Notes: generated from the sequence alone by a model not told the origin. Counted from the stretch's first letter, positions 8,818 through 17,356 are shown. The stretch: 55,649 bases of DNA from JALYNX01 sp040905925 (GCA_040905925.1 JBBDQO010000018.1:1-55649); one strand, 5' to 3'. Program-made: numbers and translations.

Positions 8818-9171
8818 ATGAGCTACTCAGGCCATATCGGCGGCGGGTTTGATCTGTCCAACGGGGCCCATTCGGTTCCTGACGCAGATCGGGCCAATCT
8901 GTTCGGTTGGGTCTCGCTCTCGGTGGTGGTTTTGATGTGGGCCGGGTTTGGGATCGCGATGTGGGCGGCTCCGGCCACCCTCACCGATATTTGGGAACGG
9001 GCCGGCGACTTGTCGATGGCCTTCAAGGTCATCGTCTGGGTCCTCGGGCTTCCGTGGATGATCGGGCTGGCTGTGTTGCAGGCGGGATGGTCCGAATCGG
9101 TTCGGGTCGCTTTGGTGGCGGGTCTGGCCCTGGTCAGCGTGTGGACCTTCTACCCGAACCGACAGCGCTGA
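8818..9171 (+). CDS. Membrane protein of unknown function
   Basis: A 117-residue protein with a Gly/Ser-rich N-terminus and three hydrophobic segments (about 33-52, 65-90 and 95-110). The ATG at 8818 follows a near-perfect AGGAGGTGAT; the upstream ATG at 8794 has no ribosome site. It stands alone between the pspC operon and the convergent YczE gene. I recognise no family. Confidence 0.6.
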   Translation: MSYSGHIGGGFDLSNGAHSVPDADRANLFGWVSLSVVVLMWAGFGIAMWAAPATLTDIWERAGDLSMAFKVIVWVLGLPWMIGLAVLQAGWSESVRVALVAGLALVSVWTFYPNRQR

Positions 9172-9177
9172 AGCGGT

Positions 9178-9828
9178 CTAACGGGCTTCGTAGCCCAAGG
9201 GGTCGGCCACGACAGCGGTCGAGGTGCTGAGTCGGGGGAGGAAGAAATGGACCAGGGGACCGATGAGCAGTGCGAAAAGGACGGTTCCCCAACCGAAGGT
9301 GCCACCCAGAGCCCAACCCGCGGCCAGGACCGCCACCTCCAACACGGTCCGGGTGAGCCGGATCGAGTGCCCCCGTTTGGCGATGCCGGTCATGAGACCG
9401 TCGCGGGGACCGGGCCCGAAGGCGGCTCCGATGTAGAGACCTGAGGCAAGCCCAATCAAGAGGATCCCGGCGAGCAGCATCAGCCAGGCGATGGGTGTGT
9501 TGTCCGCCTCGGGGATCACCGCCGAGGTGGCGTCGATCATCACGCCGATGATGATCGTGTTGGCCACAGTCCCGATCCCGATGCGCTCCTCAAGGGGGAT
9601 CCAGAACAGCAGGACGACAGCTGACACGATGATCGACCAGACGCCGACGGTGAGACCGAAACGGACGGCAAGACCCTGGTGCAGCACGTCCCACGGCGGC
9701 ACTCCCAGCCCCGACTCGAGCATGAGACCGATACCGACACCGAACAGAGTCAAACCGATCCCGAGTTGCACGAGCCGTCGCGCGATGGTGTTTCTCTTGT
9801 TCGGTAATGACCGGGCCGGTTGGGTCAC
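9178..9828 (-). CDS. YczE/YitT-type integral membrane protein
   Basis: A 216-residue protein with about five membrane helices. Features of the YczE-like family are LGIGLTLFGVGIGLMLESGLGVPPWDVLHQGLA, the internal GPGPRDGLMTGIAKR segment and a final LIGPLVHFFLP helix. The function of the family is not established. It is divergent from lutA, with 122 nt between the two. Confidence 0.8.
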   Translation of the reverse strand: MTQPARSLPNKRNTIARRLVQLGIGLTLFGVGIGLMLESGLGVPPWDVLHQGLAVRFGLTVGVWSIIVSAVVLLFWIPLEERIGIGTVANTIIIGVMIDATSAVIPEADNTPIAWLMLLAGILLIGLASGLYIGAAFGPGPRDGLMTGIAKRGHSIRLTRTVLEVAVLAAGWALGGTFGWGTVLFALLIGPLVHFFLPRLSTSTAVVADPLGYEAR

Positions 9829-9937
9829 GACTTGATTGTGCTGGAAGATGTCTCGGAAGAAGAACCACGGCCGTGTTCCCTCCGCCGATCGACACGGGGG
9901 ATGAGGAGCATTGACCCGCCCCGTGGGCGTCGCTGAA

Positions 9938-9943
9938 TAACCT
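9938..9943 (+). promoter_or_regulatory. Candidate -10 element of leaderless lutA
   Basis: TAACCT lies 7 nt before the lutA ATG, and no SD sequence precedes the ATG. A TTGACC at 9911-9916 is 21 nt upstream, too far to be a good -35. Confidence 0.35.
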
Positions 9944-9950
9944 CGACATC

Positions 9951-10676
9951 ATGGAGGGGCCCACCGTCCAACTGGTTGTGACTTGCCTGGTCGACGCCCT
10001 GGCGCCGCAGGTGGGGCGGGCGACCGTCACCGTCCTGGAGCAGGCCGGCTGTCAGGTCGAGTTCGTCGAGGGCCAGACCTGTTGCGGGCAGCCGGCGTTC
10101 AATGTTGGGATGGTCACCGAAGCTCGCCGCATGGCTGGGCACACCCTCGATCTGCTGGATGTCACCAAGGGCCCGATCGTGGTTCCTTCCGGATCCTGCG
10201 CCGACATGATGACCCGCCATTACGAGGAGTTGTTCGCGGGAACCGACCGGGAACAGCAAGCCGAGAGGATCAGCTCACGGGTGAGGGAGCTGAGTCAGTT
10301 CCTGGTCGACGACTTGGCCACCGACCTGAAGGCGTCATGCGAGGGATGCTTGGTCGCCTACCACCATTCCTGTCACGGGCTGCGTGGTCTCGGGCTTGGT
10401 CACCAGGCCGCCAACCTCCTCTCAGAAGTCGACATGGCAGAGCTCGAAGGGGCCACGGACTGTTGTGGCTGCGGGGGCGCGTTCGCCATCGAGATGCCCG
10501 CGGTGTCTGCCGCGATCATGAACGAGAAGCTGGACCGGATCGAGGCCTCCGGCGCCGACACCCTGGTTGGTGGTGAAGTCTCATGCCTGATCCACCTCGA
10601 GGGCGGTCTTCGCCGGAGAGACTCGAAGATCGTGGTGAAGCACCTGGCAGAGATCCTGGCCGGCGACGACTCATGA
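9951..10676 (+). CDS. lutA: Lactate utilisation protein LutA, CCG-domain (Fe-S) protein
   Basis: A 241-residue protein, typical for LutA. Two cysteine-rich CCG domains are visible: QTCCGQPAFN near residue 43 and TDCCGCGGAF near 165, with further Cys at SGSCADM and HHSCHGL. LutABC is an iron-sulfur L-lactate dehydrogenase complex that yields pyruvate. The gene begins a tightly packed lutA-lutB-lutC-hydrolase operon and overlaps lutB by ATGA. No lactate permease lies beside it. Confidence 0.9.
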   Translation: MEGPTVQLVVTCLVDALAPQVGRATVTVLEQAGCQVEFVEGQTCCGQPAFNVGMVTEARRMAGHTLDLLDVTKGPIVVPSGSCADMMTRHYEELFAGTDREQQAERISSRVRELSQFLVDDLATDLKASCEGCLVAYHHSCHGLRGLGLGHQAANLLSEVDMAELEGATDCCGCGGAFAIEMPAVSAAIMNEKLDRIEASGADTLVGGEVSCLIHLEGGLRRRDSKIVVKHLAEILAGDDS

Positions 10677-12076
10677 GCCCCCAACCGGTGACCTTTCTCG
10701 GGCGGGCCGAGGCCCTGCTCGGCACCCGTGCCGCGGAGTCGGTCAACCAGGGGATGCTTCATCTGACCGCGATGCGCGACAACGCCGTCTCCGGGTTCCC
10801 CCTCATGGACGCCATGAGGGATCGGGCCCGGGTGATCCGACTTCACGCCCTGGCCAATCTCGACCGTTTGCTGTCCCATTTCGCCGATCAGGTCGTGGCG
10901 CAAGGGGGCGCGGTCCATTTTGCGGCTGACGCGGTTGAGGCCAACCAGATCGTGGCCCGCATCCTGAAAGAGACCGGTTCGCACCTGGTGGTGAAGTCGA
11001 AGTCGATGGTCTCCGAGGAGATCGATTTGAACCGATATCTGGAGGATCGGGGATTCGAGGTGGTGGAGACCGACCTTGGTGAGTTCATCGTTCAACTGGC
11101 CGGCGATACCCCGAGCCACATCGTGGCTCCGATCATCCATCTCGACCGTCACGACGTCGGGACCCTGTTCGCCCAAAAACTCGGGGTCGAGGAAACCTTC
11201 GACCCGACCAGGCTCAACCAAATCGCACGGGACCACTTGCGGGAGACCTTCCTCAAGGCCGACGCCGGGATCTCGGGGGTCAACATCGCGGTTGCCGAAT
11301 CCGGCTCGGTGATCACGGTGACCAACGAGGGGAATGGGCGTCTTTGCACCACCGCCCCCCGGGTTCATATCGCCTTGCTCGGGATGGAGCGTGTTGTCTC
11401 GAGATGGGAGGACGCCTCGGTGATCCTCGAGGTCCTTGCCCGGTCGGCAACCGGGCAGCGACTCACCTCATACACCAATGTCGTGACCGGGCCCCGTCGC
11501 GAATCCGACGAGGACGGTCCCGAGCAACTCCACGTGGTGGTTATCGACAACGGCCGCTCCGAGATCCTGGGCAGCGACACCGCCGAGATTCTCGCCTGCA
11601 TACGGTGTGGCGCTTGTCTCAATGTCTGCCCGGTGTTCCGTACCGTCGGTGGCCATGCCTATGGGTCGATCTACTCGGGCCCGGTTGGCTCGATCGTCAC
11701 CCCCGGGTTGCTAGGGATGGAGCCGTGGTGGGAATTGCCGTATGCCTCCACCCTCTGTGGCGCTTGTGAGGAGGTGTGCCCGATCCGGATCCAGATTCCG
11801 TCGATGTTGTTGAAGTTGAGGGCAAGGGCCGCGGAAGAGGGGAGGCTTCCGGGATGGCTCGAGCGTGGAATGCGTCGTTACACGAATATCGCCGACTCTT
11901 CGAGCAAGTGGGAGAGGGCGAAACGGCTGGTGCACACGCTCACCTGGCCGGTCTCCCGTGGGGGCTGGATCCGCCGTCTCCCGGGGCGGGGTCGGGGTTG
12001 GACCGCCTATCGTGACTTCCCACGCCCGGCCCGAGAATCATTCAGTGCATGGTGGAGGTCCAATCGTGGAGCGTGA
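10673..12076 (+). CDS. lutB: Lactate utilisation protein LutB, LUD plus ferredoxin domains
   Basis: A 467-residue protein. The N-terminal LUD region includes KSKSMVSEEIDLN and ESGSVITVTNEGNGRLC. Two [4Fe-4S] motifs follow: CIRCGACLNVCPVF and CGACEEVCPIRI. A basic C-terminal tail ends the protein. It would carry electrons in the LutABC lactate oxidase. The start overlaps the lutA stop (ATGA), and the end overlaps lutC by 11 nt, so the three are surely co-translated. Confidence 0.92.
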   Translation: MSPQPVTFLGRAEALLGTRAAESVNQGMLHLTAMRDNAVSGFPLMDAMRDRARVIRLHALANLDRLLSHFADQVVAQGGAVHFAADAVEANQIVARILKETGSHLVVKSKSMVSEEIDLNRYLEDRGFEVVETDLGEFIVQLAGDTPSHIVAPIIHLDRHDVGTLFAQKLGVEETFDPTRLNQIARDHLRETFLKADAGISGVNIAVAESGSVITVTNEGNGRLCTTAPRVHIALLGMERVVSRWEDASVILEVLARSATGQRLTSYTNVVTGPRRESDEDGPEQLHVVVIDNGRSEILGSDTAEILACIRCGACLNVCPVFRTVGGHAYGSIYSGPVGSIVTPGLLGMEPWWELPYASTLCGACEEVCPIRIQIPSMLLKLRARAAEEGRLPGWLERGMRRYTNIADSSSKWERAKRLVHTLTWPVSRGGWIRRLPGRGRGWTAYRDFPRPARESFSAWWRSNRGA

Positions 12077-12719
12077 AGCGTTCTTGAAGCGAGTCTCCGC
12101 ATCGGCCATGGTGGCGACGCTTCCCCGGCCACCCGAGGTTTCCGAGCGCCTGCCAGACCTCGATCCGGTCGATCTCGTTGGCCTGTTCCGGGCCAGAGCG
12201 CACGAGGAGGCGGTCGTGATCCATGGCCCGGTCGGTCGTCACAGTGTCCCCCGGGCGGTGGAAGGGATCGCCGCCGGACATGCCTGTCAGACCTATATGG
12301 CCTGGGACGATCTCCCCGTTCCCGGTGTCACCGGGGCGCTGACGGGGGCAGGAGTGAACCGGGTCGAGCATCATGTCCCTGAGGAGGGACGAATCCCCCA
12401 CCAACTCGAGTACCAGACGCTCGATCTAGGGGTGACCGGCGCCGACGCCGGTCTTGCCGAGTCGGGGAGTCTGGTCCTATTCCATGGCGAAGGCCGGCCC
12501 CGGATGGCGAGTCTGATCCCTGACGTCCACGTCGCCCTTCTCGAGGTCACTCTGATCGAACGGACCCTCGTGCATTGGGCCCACCGGCACCCGGGAATCC
12601 TGTTCGAGTCGGCCAATGTGGTGGTGGTGACCGGGCCCAGCCGGACCGGGGACATCGAACAGCAATTGAAGTTAGGTGTCCACGGTCCCCGTCACGTTCA
12701 TGTGGTCATGTTCCGATGA
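12066..12719 (+). CDS. lutC: Lactate utilisation protein LutC (LUD domain)
   Basis: A 217-residue protein. The family core GLAESGSLVLFHGEGRPRM-type segment and the following IPDVHVALLE match LUD proteins, and VVVVTGPSRTGDIEQ is the usual C-terminal motif. I chose the GTG at 12066, preceded by GGTGGAGG, because the longer frame upstream lies over lutB. It is the third LutABC component. It overlaps the following hydrolase gene by ATGA. Confidence 0.9.
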   Translation: MEREAFLKRVSASAMVATLPRPPEVSERLPDLDPVDLVGLFRARAHEEAVVIHGPVGRHSVPRAVEGIAAGHACQTYMAWDDLPVPGVTGALTGAGVNRVEHHVPEEGRIPHQLEYQTLDLGVTGADAGLAESGSLVLFHGEGRPRMASLIPDVHVALLEVTLIERTLVHWAHRHPGILFESANVVVVTGPSRTGDIEQQLKLGVHGPRHVHVVMFR

Positions 12720-13690
12720 GCGGGTTGCGACCACCGCCCAAGGCTGAGGGGCCGACCCGGGTCGCGGCTCGTTTCATCGGTTTGATACTCCTCTTGGCAC
12801 TGGCCGGGACTGCAATCTGGGCGGTCGTGACCAACCAACGGATCGATCTGATCGAAGTGATCACAACCGACGAGTTGGAGCGCACAGCGGTGGTCACCAG
12901 CGACGGGACAGCTCTCAACGTCGTCGAGGGAGGTTCAGGGCCCGTCCCGGTGATCCTGCTTCACGATGTCGACGTGGCCGGCAGCATTCTCTGGGATGGG
13001 GTTGTGACCGCCCTGGGTGCAGATGTCACGACACTCCGAATCGACCTCCCCGGGTTCGGCCTCAGCGACCGGGTGCCGGAGGAGGGAAGCAAACACACCG
13101 TGGCCCTGATGGCGGAAATGGTGAGCGAGGTGGTCGGAGCCCGATTCGAGGGGCCGGTCGTCTTCGCCGGTGTCGGTTTGGGCGGCCAGGTGGCAGCCGA
13201 GACCGCGGTGGCCCACCCTGAGTTGGTATCAGCGCTGGTAATGGTCGACGTCGATTACTACAAGAACGACGGGTGGATGGAATTCCTGGAGAAATCGCCC
13301 TTCTACGGCCGCCCGGTGACGTTTTCCTTTGAGGGCTCCGGCCGGTTTGCCGCCGAGCGGTGGGCCCCGAACTGTGAGGCGGGTGGATGGTGCCCCACGT
13401 TGAAGCAGGTCGAGGCCAGGGATCTTGCCGAAACCCTCCACAACACCTCGGAGTCGATGCGTGCCTTCCGGCGGACCCCGGCGGCGTCGGTGGTCCCGTC
13501 AAAACTCAACGAGATCACGGCACCGACCTACTTCGTCTGGAGTCAAGAGGGCGACGTCCCTCGGGAGTCCGTCGATCTCGTGCTGGAAGCACTCCCCGAA
13601 ATGCAGGTCGAGGTGGTCCCGGTGTGGAAGGCCCATCTCGAAGCTCCTGACGTGGTCGCCAACGCCATCCTCACCGTTGGCACGTCCTGA
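12716..13690 (+). CDS. Membrane-anchored alpha/beta-hydrolase-fold protein lacking the nucleophile serine
   Basis: A 324-residue protein. A membrane helix at about 20-40 (FIGLILLLALAGTAIWAVV) anchors an external alpha/beta-hydrolase domain. VPVILLHDVDVAGSILWDGV is the oxyanion-loop region. The elbow reads FAGVGLGGQVAAETAVAHPE, so the usual G-x-Ser-x-G has Gly in place of Ser. The C-terminal WKAHLEAPDVV keeps the catalytic-type His. Either it is a non-catalytic homologue or it uses another nucleophile. Coupled to lutC by ATGA, but no link to lactate metabolism is evident. Confidence 0.8.
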   Translation: MSGLRPPPKAEGPTRVAARFIGLILLLALAGTAIWAVVTNQRIDLIEVITTDELERTAVVTSDGTALNVVEGGSGPVPVILLHDVDVAGSILWDGVVTALGADVTTLRIDLPGFGLSDRVPEEGSKHTVALMAEMVSEVVGARFEGPVVFAGVGLGGQVAAETAVAHPELVSALVMVDVDYYKNDGWMEFLEKSPFYGRPVTFSFEGSGRFAAERWAPNCEAGGWCPTLKQVEARDLAETLHNTSESMRAFRRTPAASVVPSKLNEITAPTYFVWSQEGDVPRESVDLVLEALPEMQVEVVPVWKAHLEAPDVVANAILTVGTS

Positions 13691-13692
13691 GC

Positions 13693-14661
13693 TCAGGGGA
13701 GAAGGATCACCTTGCCGGTGGAGGACCGGCTCTCCAGAGCGCGGTGCGCGTCTGCCGCTTCGGCAAGTGGGAACTCGGCACCGATCCGGACCCGGAGCCG
13801 GTCATCCCCAATCCAACGAAACAGGTCGGAGGCGCGTCTCAACAACTCCGCTCGGTCACCTACGTAGTGACGCATGGTGGGCCGGGTAAGGTACAGCGAG
13901 CCCTTGGCGGCGAGGATCAACGGCGAGATATCGGGGGGCCGCCCCGAGGCGTTGCCGAAAGTAACCATCATCCCTCGGGGCCGGATCAGGTCCAGGCCCT
14001 GCTCGAAAGTGGCCGCACCAACCCCGTCGTAAACCACGTCCATGGCGTTTTGGCCGGCGATGGCCTCGACTGCCGTCTTGAAGTCGGTGTCGGTATAGAC
14101 GATCACATGGTCGGCCCCTGCTGCCCTACTCAGCTCAGCCTTCTCTTGGCTTCCGACTGTGGTGAACACCTCGGCGTCTCTGAGCTTGGCGATCTGAGTG
14201 AGCAGGAGCCCAACCCCACCCGCCCCGGCGTGGATCAGACATCGGTCCCCGGCGGATAGGGGGAAGGTGTCGGAGGCGAGGAAATGAGCGGTCAGCCCTT
14301 GGAGCAGGACCGCGGCGGCAGTCTTCGAGTCCACACCCTCCGGCAACGGGACGGCCCGCCCGGCGGGCAGCGCGATTCTCTCGGCATACGAGGCCCTCGC
14401 ATCAGCCCACCCAACCCGGCCACCGACATCGAAGCCATCGACGTTCGAGCCAACCGCGAGGACAATGCCTGCGCCCTCCAGGCCCGGGATCATGGGAAGC
14501 TCCAAGTCGTAGAAGCCGGAGCGGTGATAGATGTCGATGAAGTTGACCCCGGCTGCCTCCACCTCGACGACGAGATCATCGAGCCCTGGGCTGGGGTCGG
14601 CAACCTCGGAATACACGAGTTCCTCTGCTCCACCCACCTTCGAGACGACGATCGCCCGCAC
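13693..14661 (-). CDS. Quinone oxidoreductase-like medium-chain dehydrogenase
   Basis: A 322-residue protein of the NADPH:quinone reductase (zeta-crystallin) branch of the MDR family. It has GVNFIDIYHRSGFY, GLEGAGIVLAVGSNV, LLQGLTAHFLASDTFPL and the nucleotide-binding HAGAGGVGLLLTQIAK. The zinc ligands of alcohol dehydrogenases are absent, as expected. The GTG at 14661 is preceded by GGAGAG and overlaps the stop of the upstream gene by one base (TAGTG), so I prefer it to the TTG at 14679. It likely reduces quinones or enones with NADPH. Confidence 0.9.
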   Translation of the reverse strand: MRAIVVSKVGGAEELVYSEVADPSPGLDDLVVEVEAAGVNFIDIYHRSGFYDLELPMIPGLEGAGIVLAVGSNVDGFDVGGRVGWADARASYAERIALPAGRAVPLPEGVDSKTAAAVLLQGLTAHFLASDTFPLSAGDRCLIHAGAGGVGLLLTQIAKLRDAEVFTTVGSQEKAELSRAAGADHVIVYTDTDFKTAVEAIAGQNAMDVVYDGVGAATFEQGLDLIRPRGMMVTFGNASGRPPDISPLILAAKGSLYLTRPTMRHYVGDRAELLRRASDLFRWIGDDRLRVRIGAEFPLAEAADAHRALESRSSTGKVILLP

Positions 14662-15077
14662 TATCTCTCCACTCTCCAACCTCGCGCCCTCAGCTCATCC
14701 ACGAGAAGGTCGTCGCTGAGGTGGGCCAAATCGAGGGGCTGCTTCTCGAGTCCAAGGCAACGCTCCACCGTGTCGCGAATAGTCCGGGCCCAGGCCTTTC
14801 CCTTTGCCTCGGTTTCCAAGCTTATCGTCGCGTCGGCATTGACAGTGAACACCCGGGCGGTGATCTGGGGGTTGGCCCGCGAGCCACGCTCGCCGTAGAC
14901 GAGGAGCACCGATCCTGCGGGGATGTCCTGGATCCCGCCGGTCGCCACGAAGGGACCGTCGAAGGCCCATCCGGACGACTTGCTGGTATCGACGGACTCG
15001 ACGATCTTGGCCCAGTTCTTGTGACGTTCGTCACCGAGGAGCGGAACATCGATCGCAACCAGCACCCTGTCGTCCAT
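14661..15077 (-). CDS. Conserved-looking hypothetical protein
   Basis: A 138-residue soluble protein beginning MDDRVLVAIDVPLLGDERHK and ending in RARGWRVER. I recognise no domain. It contains an Asp/Glu-rich C-terminal helix and no cysteine pair or signal peptide. It is the first gene of a two-gene unit with the quinone oxidoreductase, joined by a TAGTG overlap. Confidence 0.65.
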   Translation of the reverse strand: MDDRVLVAIDVPLLGDERHKNWAKIVESVDTSKSSGWAFDGPFVATGGIQDIPAGSVLLVYGERGSRANPQITARVFTVNADATISLETEAKGKAWARTIRDTVERCLGLEKQPLDLAHLSDDLLVDELRARGWRVER

Positions 15078-15130
15078 GCATTGAGGGTACGCAATCCGGA
15101 GTGAACCCGTCTCCGGCGACCGAGACGCTT

Positions 15131-15136
15131 TACCCT
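15131..15136 (+). promoter_or_regulatory. Candidate -10 element of the MoaD-membrane fusion gene
   Basis: TACCCT lies 6 nt before the ATG at 15143, and no SD sequence is present. This fits leaderless transcription. Confidence 0.35.
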
Positions 15137-15142
15137 TTGCGC

Positions 15143-16141
15143 ATGGCCATGCTCCGTCTGTTCGCCAACCTCCGGGAGATCGCCGGCTCTGCCAGGGTGG
15201 AAGTGGGGTCCGGCACCGTAGGGGCAGCCATCGAAGAGGCCTCGGAGCGATTCGGGCCCGATTTCCGACGCACCGTCGAGACCTCGCGGGTCTGGATCAA
15301 CGGGGAGACTGCCGCTTATGACGATCCCGTAGGGGAGAGTGACGAGGTCGTCATCCTGCCACCGGTGTCCGGTGGGAACCGCTCGATGTCCGCTCCAGCC
15401 ACGGTCGATTTGATCGCCTTCCTTCCTCTCGCAGTGCTTGTGCTCGCGGTGTTCGCCAACCTCCGGAGCCAGGAGATCTGGGCTGCAGCCCTGGTGGCAA
15501 TCGTGGCGGCTTGGGCCCTCGACTTGGGATCCGTTCTTTCCTCAAGGGGACGGTTGTTTGGCTCCTTGGCCGTGGTGGTGACTTCTGCAGTTTCGGCCAT
15601 GGCGGCACACGTATTGGGTGGGACCGGCTATTCCCTGGCTCTGGTCGTCGCTGTGGCGGTCGGTCTCGGATGGGCGGTTGCCCTCCCGGCGTACCGCGAG
15701 GTCGACGTCTTCAGCCCTGTTCTCCTGGTGTCTCTGTTTGCCGGGCTGGGCACGGCGTCGCTGATATTGGCCCGGTCGGCCCACAGCCCTGACCCGAGGG
15801 CGGTCGATGTCTTCCTGGCGGCGGTGATCGCGGGGTTGGTCTTGGGCTCGATGGTCGAGCGCATGCCTTCCCTGCCGCTCGTGGACCCGTTTTCGGTGAC
15901 GGCGATCGGCGCAGTGCTCGGAGCCGTGGGAGCGGCGATGCTCTGGGATCTCGATGTGGTCGGCTACCTGCTCATAGGACTGGGAATCGCGGTGGCTCTG
16001 GTGGCGGGTCGGGGGTTCGCCTCGATGCTGCGAACGGGACGGGTGTCGCTGACGGAACGACCTCCGGGCTGGCTCAACTCCCTCGACGGGGTGGCCTTGG
16101 CTGCCGCCATCTATTTCCCATTGCTCACCGTCATCCTCTGA
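15143..16141 (+). CDS. MoaD/ThiS-like domain fused to a polytopic membrane domain
   Basis: A 332-residue protein. Residues 3-78 form a ubiquitin-like sulfur-carrier domain: LRLFANLREIAGSARVEV, a middle IEEASERFGPDFRR helix, VWINGETAAYDDPVGESDEV and the terminal ILPPVSGG. In free MoaD the Gly-Gly is the C-terminus and is adenylated; here residues 77-78 run on into about 250 residues with some eight or nine membrane helices. I do not recognise the membrane part. An internal ATG at 15386 could start it separately, but only a weak GGTGGG lies upstream. Alternatives are a protease-released carrier, a dead MoaD domain, or two overlapping products. Confidence 0.75.
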   Translation: MAMLRLFANLREIAGSARVEVGSGTVGAAIEEASERFGPDFRRTVETSRVWINGETAAYDDPVGESDEVVILPPVSGGNRSMSAPATVDLIAFLPLAVLVLAVFANLRSQEIWAAALVAIVAAWALDLGSVLSSRGRLFGSLAVVVTSAVSAMAAHVLGGTGYSLALVVAVAVGLGWAVALPAYREVDVFSPVLLVSLFAGLGTASLILARSAHSPDPRAVDVFLAAVIAGLVLGSMVERMPSLPLVDPFSVTAIGAVLGAVGAAMLWDLDVVGYLLIGLGIAVALVAGRGFASMLRTGRVSLTERPPGWLNSLDGVALAAAIYFPLLTVIL

Positions 16142-16163
16142 GCGAGGGGGAGGCCGTTCGTCC

Positions 16164-16502
16164 CTAGGGCTTGTTGGCGCGATACACGCGAACGTCGACG
16201 CGTTCGATAGTGACAAGCCCGTCTCCGATCATCTCATCGAGGACGGGAAGGATGGCTTCGATTCTGTCCGCGGTGTCGACGCATTCGATCACTATGGGCA
16301 GGTCTTCTGAGAGGCGGAGGATGTGGGAGGTGTGGAGACGGCTGGATTTCCCGAACCCTTCGATACCCCGCAGGACTGTGGCACCGGCGAGGCCCTCACG
16401 ACGAAGGGTCTCCACTATCGCCTGATAGAGGGGGCGCCCATCGTCAGCATCGGATTCACCGATGAAGATGCGAAGCAGGCGATTGTCGGCGTCGTTGTCC
16501 AT
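16164..16502 (-). CDS. DUF190 (PII-like) protein
   Basis: A 112-residue protein. LLRIFIGESDADDGRPLYQAIVETLRREGLAGATVLRGIEGFG is the DUF190 core, and the end (PIVIECVDTADRIEAILPVLDEMIGDGLVTIERVDV) matches it too. DUF190 proteins are PII-like and often lie beside crcB. It is the third gene of the fluoride-riboswitch operon, 12 nt after crcB copy 2. A role in regulating fluoride export is inferred. Confidence 0.88.
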   Translation of the reverse strand: MDNDADNRLLRIFIGESDADDGRPLYQAIVETLRREGLAGATVLRGIEGFGKSSRLHTSHILRLSEDLPIVIECVDTADRIEAILPVLDEMIGDGLVTIERVDVRVYRANKP

Positions 16503-16514
16503 GGTTGCCTCTCT

Positions 16515-16865
16515 TCAGTGGGTCAGGCTATAGCCCGCTGCGGTCAGGGCGACGCCGGCGATGAGAGTCAAGGTGAGATTGGCCATCGCTCTCGCCCTCA
16601 GAGTTGGCATGCCCAGCCGAATGGTCTCGATCATCCATGTCGAGAACGTAGTGAACCCGCCGAGGAACCCGACGGCTGCGATCGACGCGGCCGAGGCGAG
16701 GTGGGTGTCTCCGACGAGCAAGCCGATGAGGAGGGCGCCGGCCAGGTTGACGGCCAGAGTGCCGACCGGAAAGTCGGCCTGGCTTCGTTCCTGGACCACG
16801 CCCGATATCAGGTATCTGCACAGCGCGCCGAAAGCGCCAGCGAGCGCGGTGACAAGAAAGCTCAC
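16515..16865 (-). CDS. crcB: Fluoride channel protein CrcB/Fluc, copy 2
   Basis: A 116-residue, four-helix protein. ALAGAFGALCRYLIS and GFLGGFTTFSTWMIETIRL are the Fluc signatures, including the Phe/Thr/Ser residues that line the fluoride pore. The GTG start at 16865 overlaps the stop of copy 1 (GTGA). Actinobacteria and some Firmicutes encode two Fluc paralogues that assemble as a heterodimer, and the tandem pair suggests this here. It exports fluoride passively across the membrane. Confidence 0.92.
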   Translation of the reverse strand: MSFLVTALAGAFGALCRYLISGVVQERSQADFPVGTLAVNLAGALLIGLLVGDTHLASAASIAAVGFLGGFTTFSTWMIETIRLGMPTLRARAMANLTLTLIAGVALTAAGYSLTH

Positions 16866-17287
16866 CCAACCACCCGGCCCACTCTTTGCCCCATCGCGGC
16901 GGCTAGAAGACCACCCACAAGAGAAGCCGCAACATAGCCAGCAAAGGTGAGCGGCCGGCCCTGTGTGAGGAGGCGAAACACATCCAGGCTGAAAGCCGAG
17001 AAGGTTGTGAACGATCCGAGTACGCCGATCGCCCAGAACTGAAGTGACCATCGGGATGTGATGGCCAGTTCCCGGCGAGCCAGAAACAGGCCAAGAATGA
17101 ACGACCCTGTGACGTTGATGACCAGGACCCCGATAGGGAAATGCCCGACGGGAGTTGGCAGCCACGATCCGATTCCGGCTCGTGCCGCGGATCCGACCAG
17201 CCCTCCTCCGAACACAGCCGCCAGTCCTGGCAGCTGACGACGGAGGGTGGTTCGGTTCAGGCGGTGGGTGATCGGTTGTGCTCGCAT
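16862..17287 (-). CDS. crcB: Fluoride channel protein CrcB/Fluc, copy 1
   Basis: A 141-residue protein with a longer basic N-terminus than copy 2. VFGGGLVGSAARAGIGSWL, VLVINVTGSFILGLFLAR and IGVLGSFTTFSAFSLDVFRL are family motifs. It is the first gene after the fluoride riboswitch and is coupled to copy 2. The two copies are clearly divergent in sequence, which fits complementary halves of a heterodimer rather than a recent duplication. Confidence 0.92.
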   Translation of the reverse strand: MRAQPITHRLNRTTLRRQLPGLAAVFGGGLVGSAARAGIGSWLPTPVGHFPIGVLVINVTGSFILGLFLARRELAITSRWSLQFWAIGVLGSFTTFSAFSLDVFRLLTQGRPLTFAGYVAASLVGGLLAAAMGQRVGRVVG

Positions 17288-17299
17288 GGCCCGTCAAGT

Positions 17300-17356
17300 T
17301 CTGGTTATAGGAGCCATCAGCCGGTCAGGCGCTTGTGGCGAGCCCCATCGCCGCGG
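17300..17356 (-). ncRNA. Fluoride (crcB-type) riboswitch
   Basis: On the minus strand GGCGATGGGGCTCGCC (17353-17338) forms the first hairpin with the characteristic GAUGG. It is followed by ACAAGCGCC and then GGCTGATGGCTCCTAT, the conserved 3' part. It ends about 20 nt before the first crcB start, as expected for control of fluoride channel genes. Confidence 0.88.
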
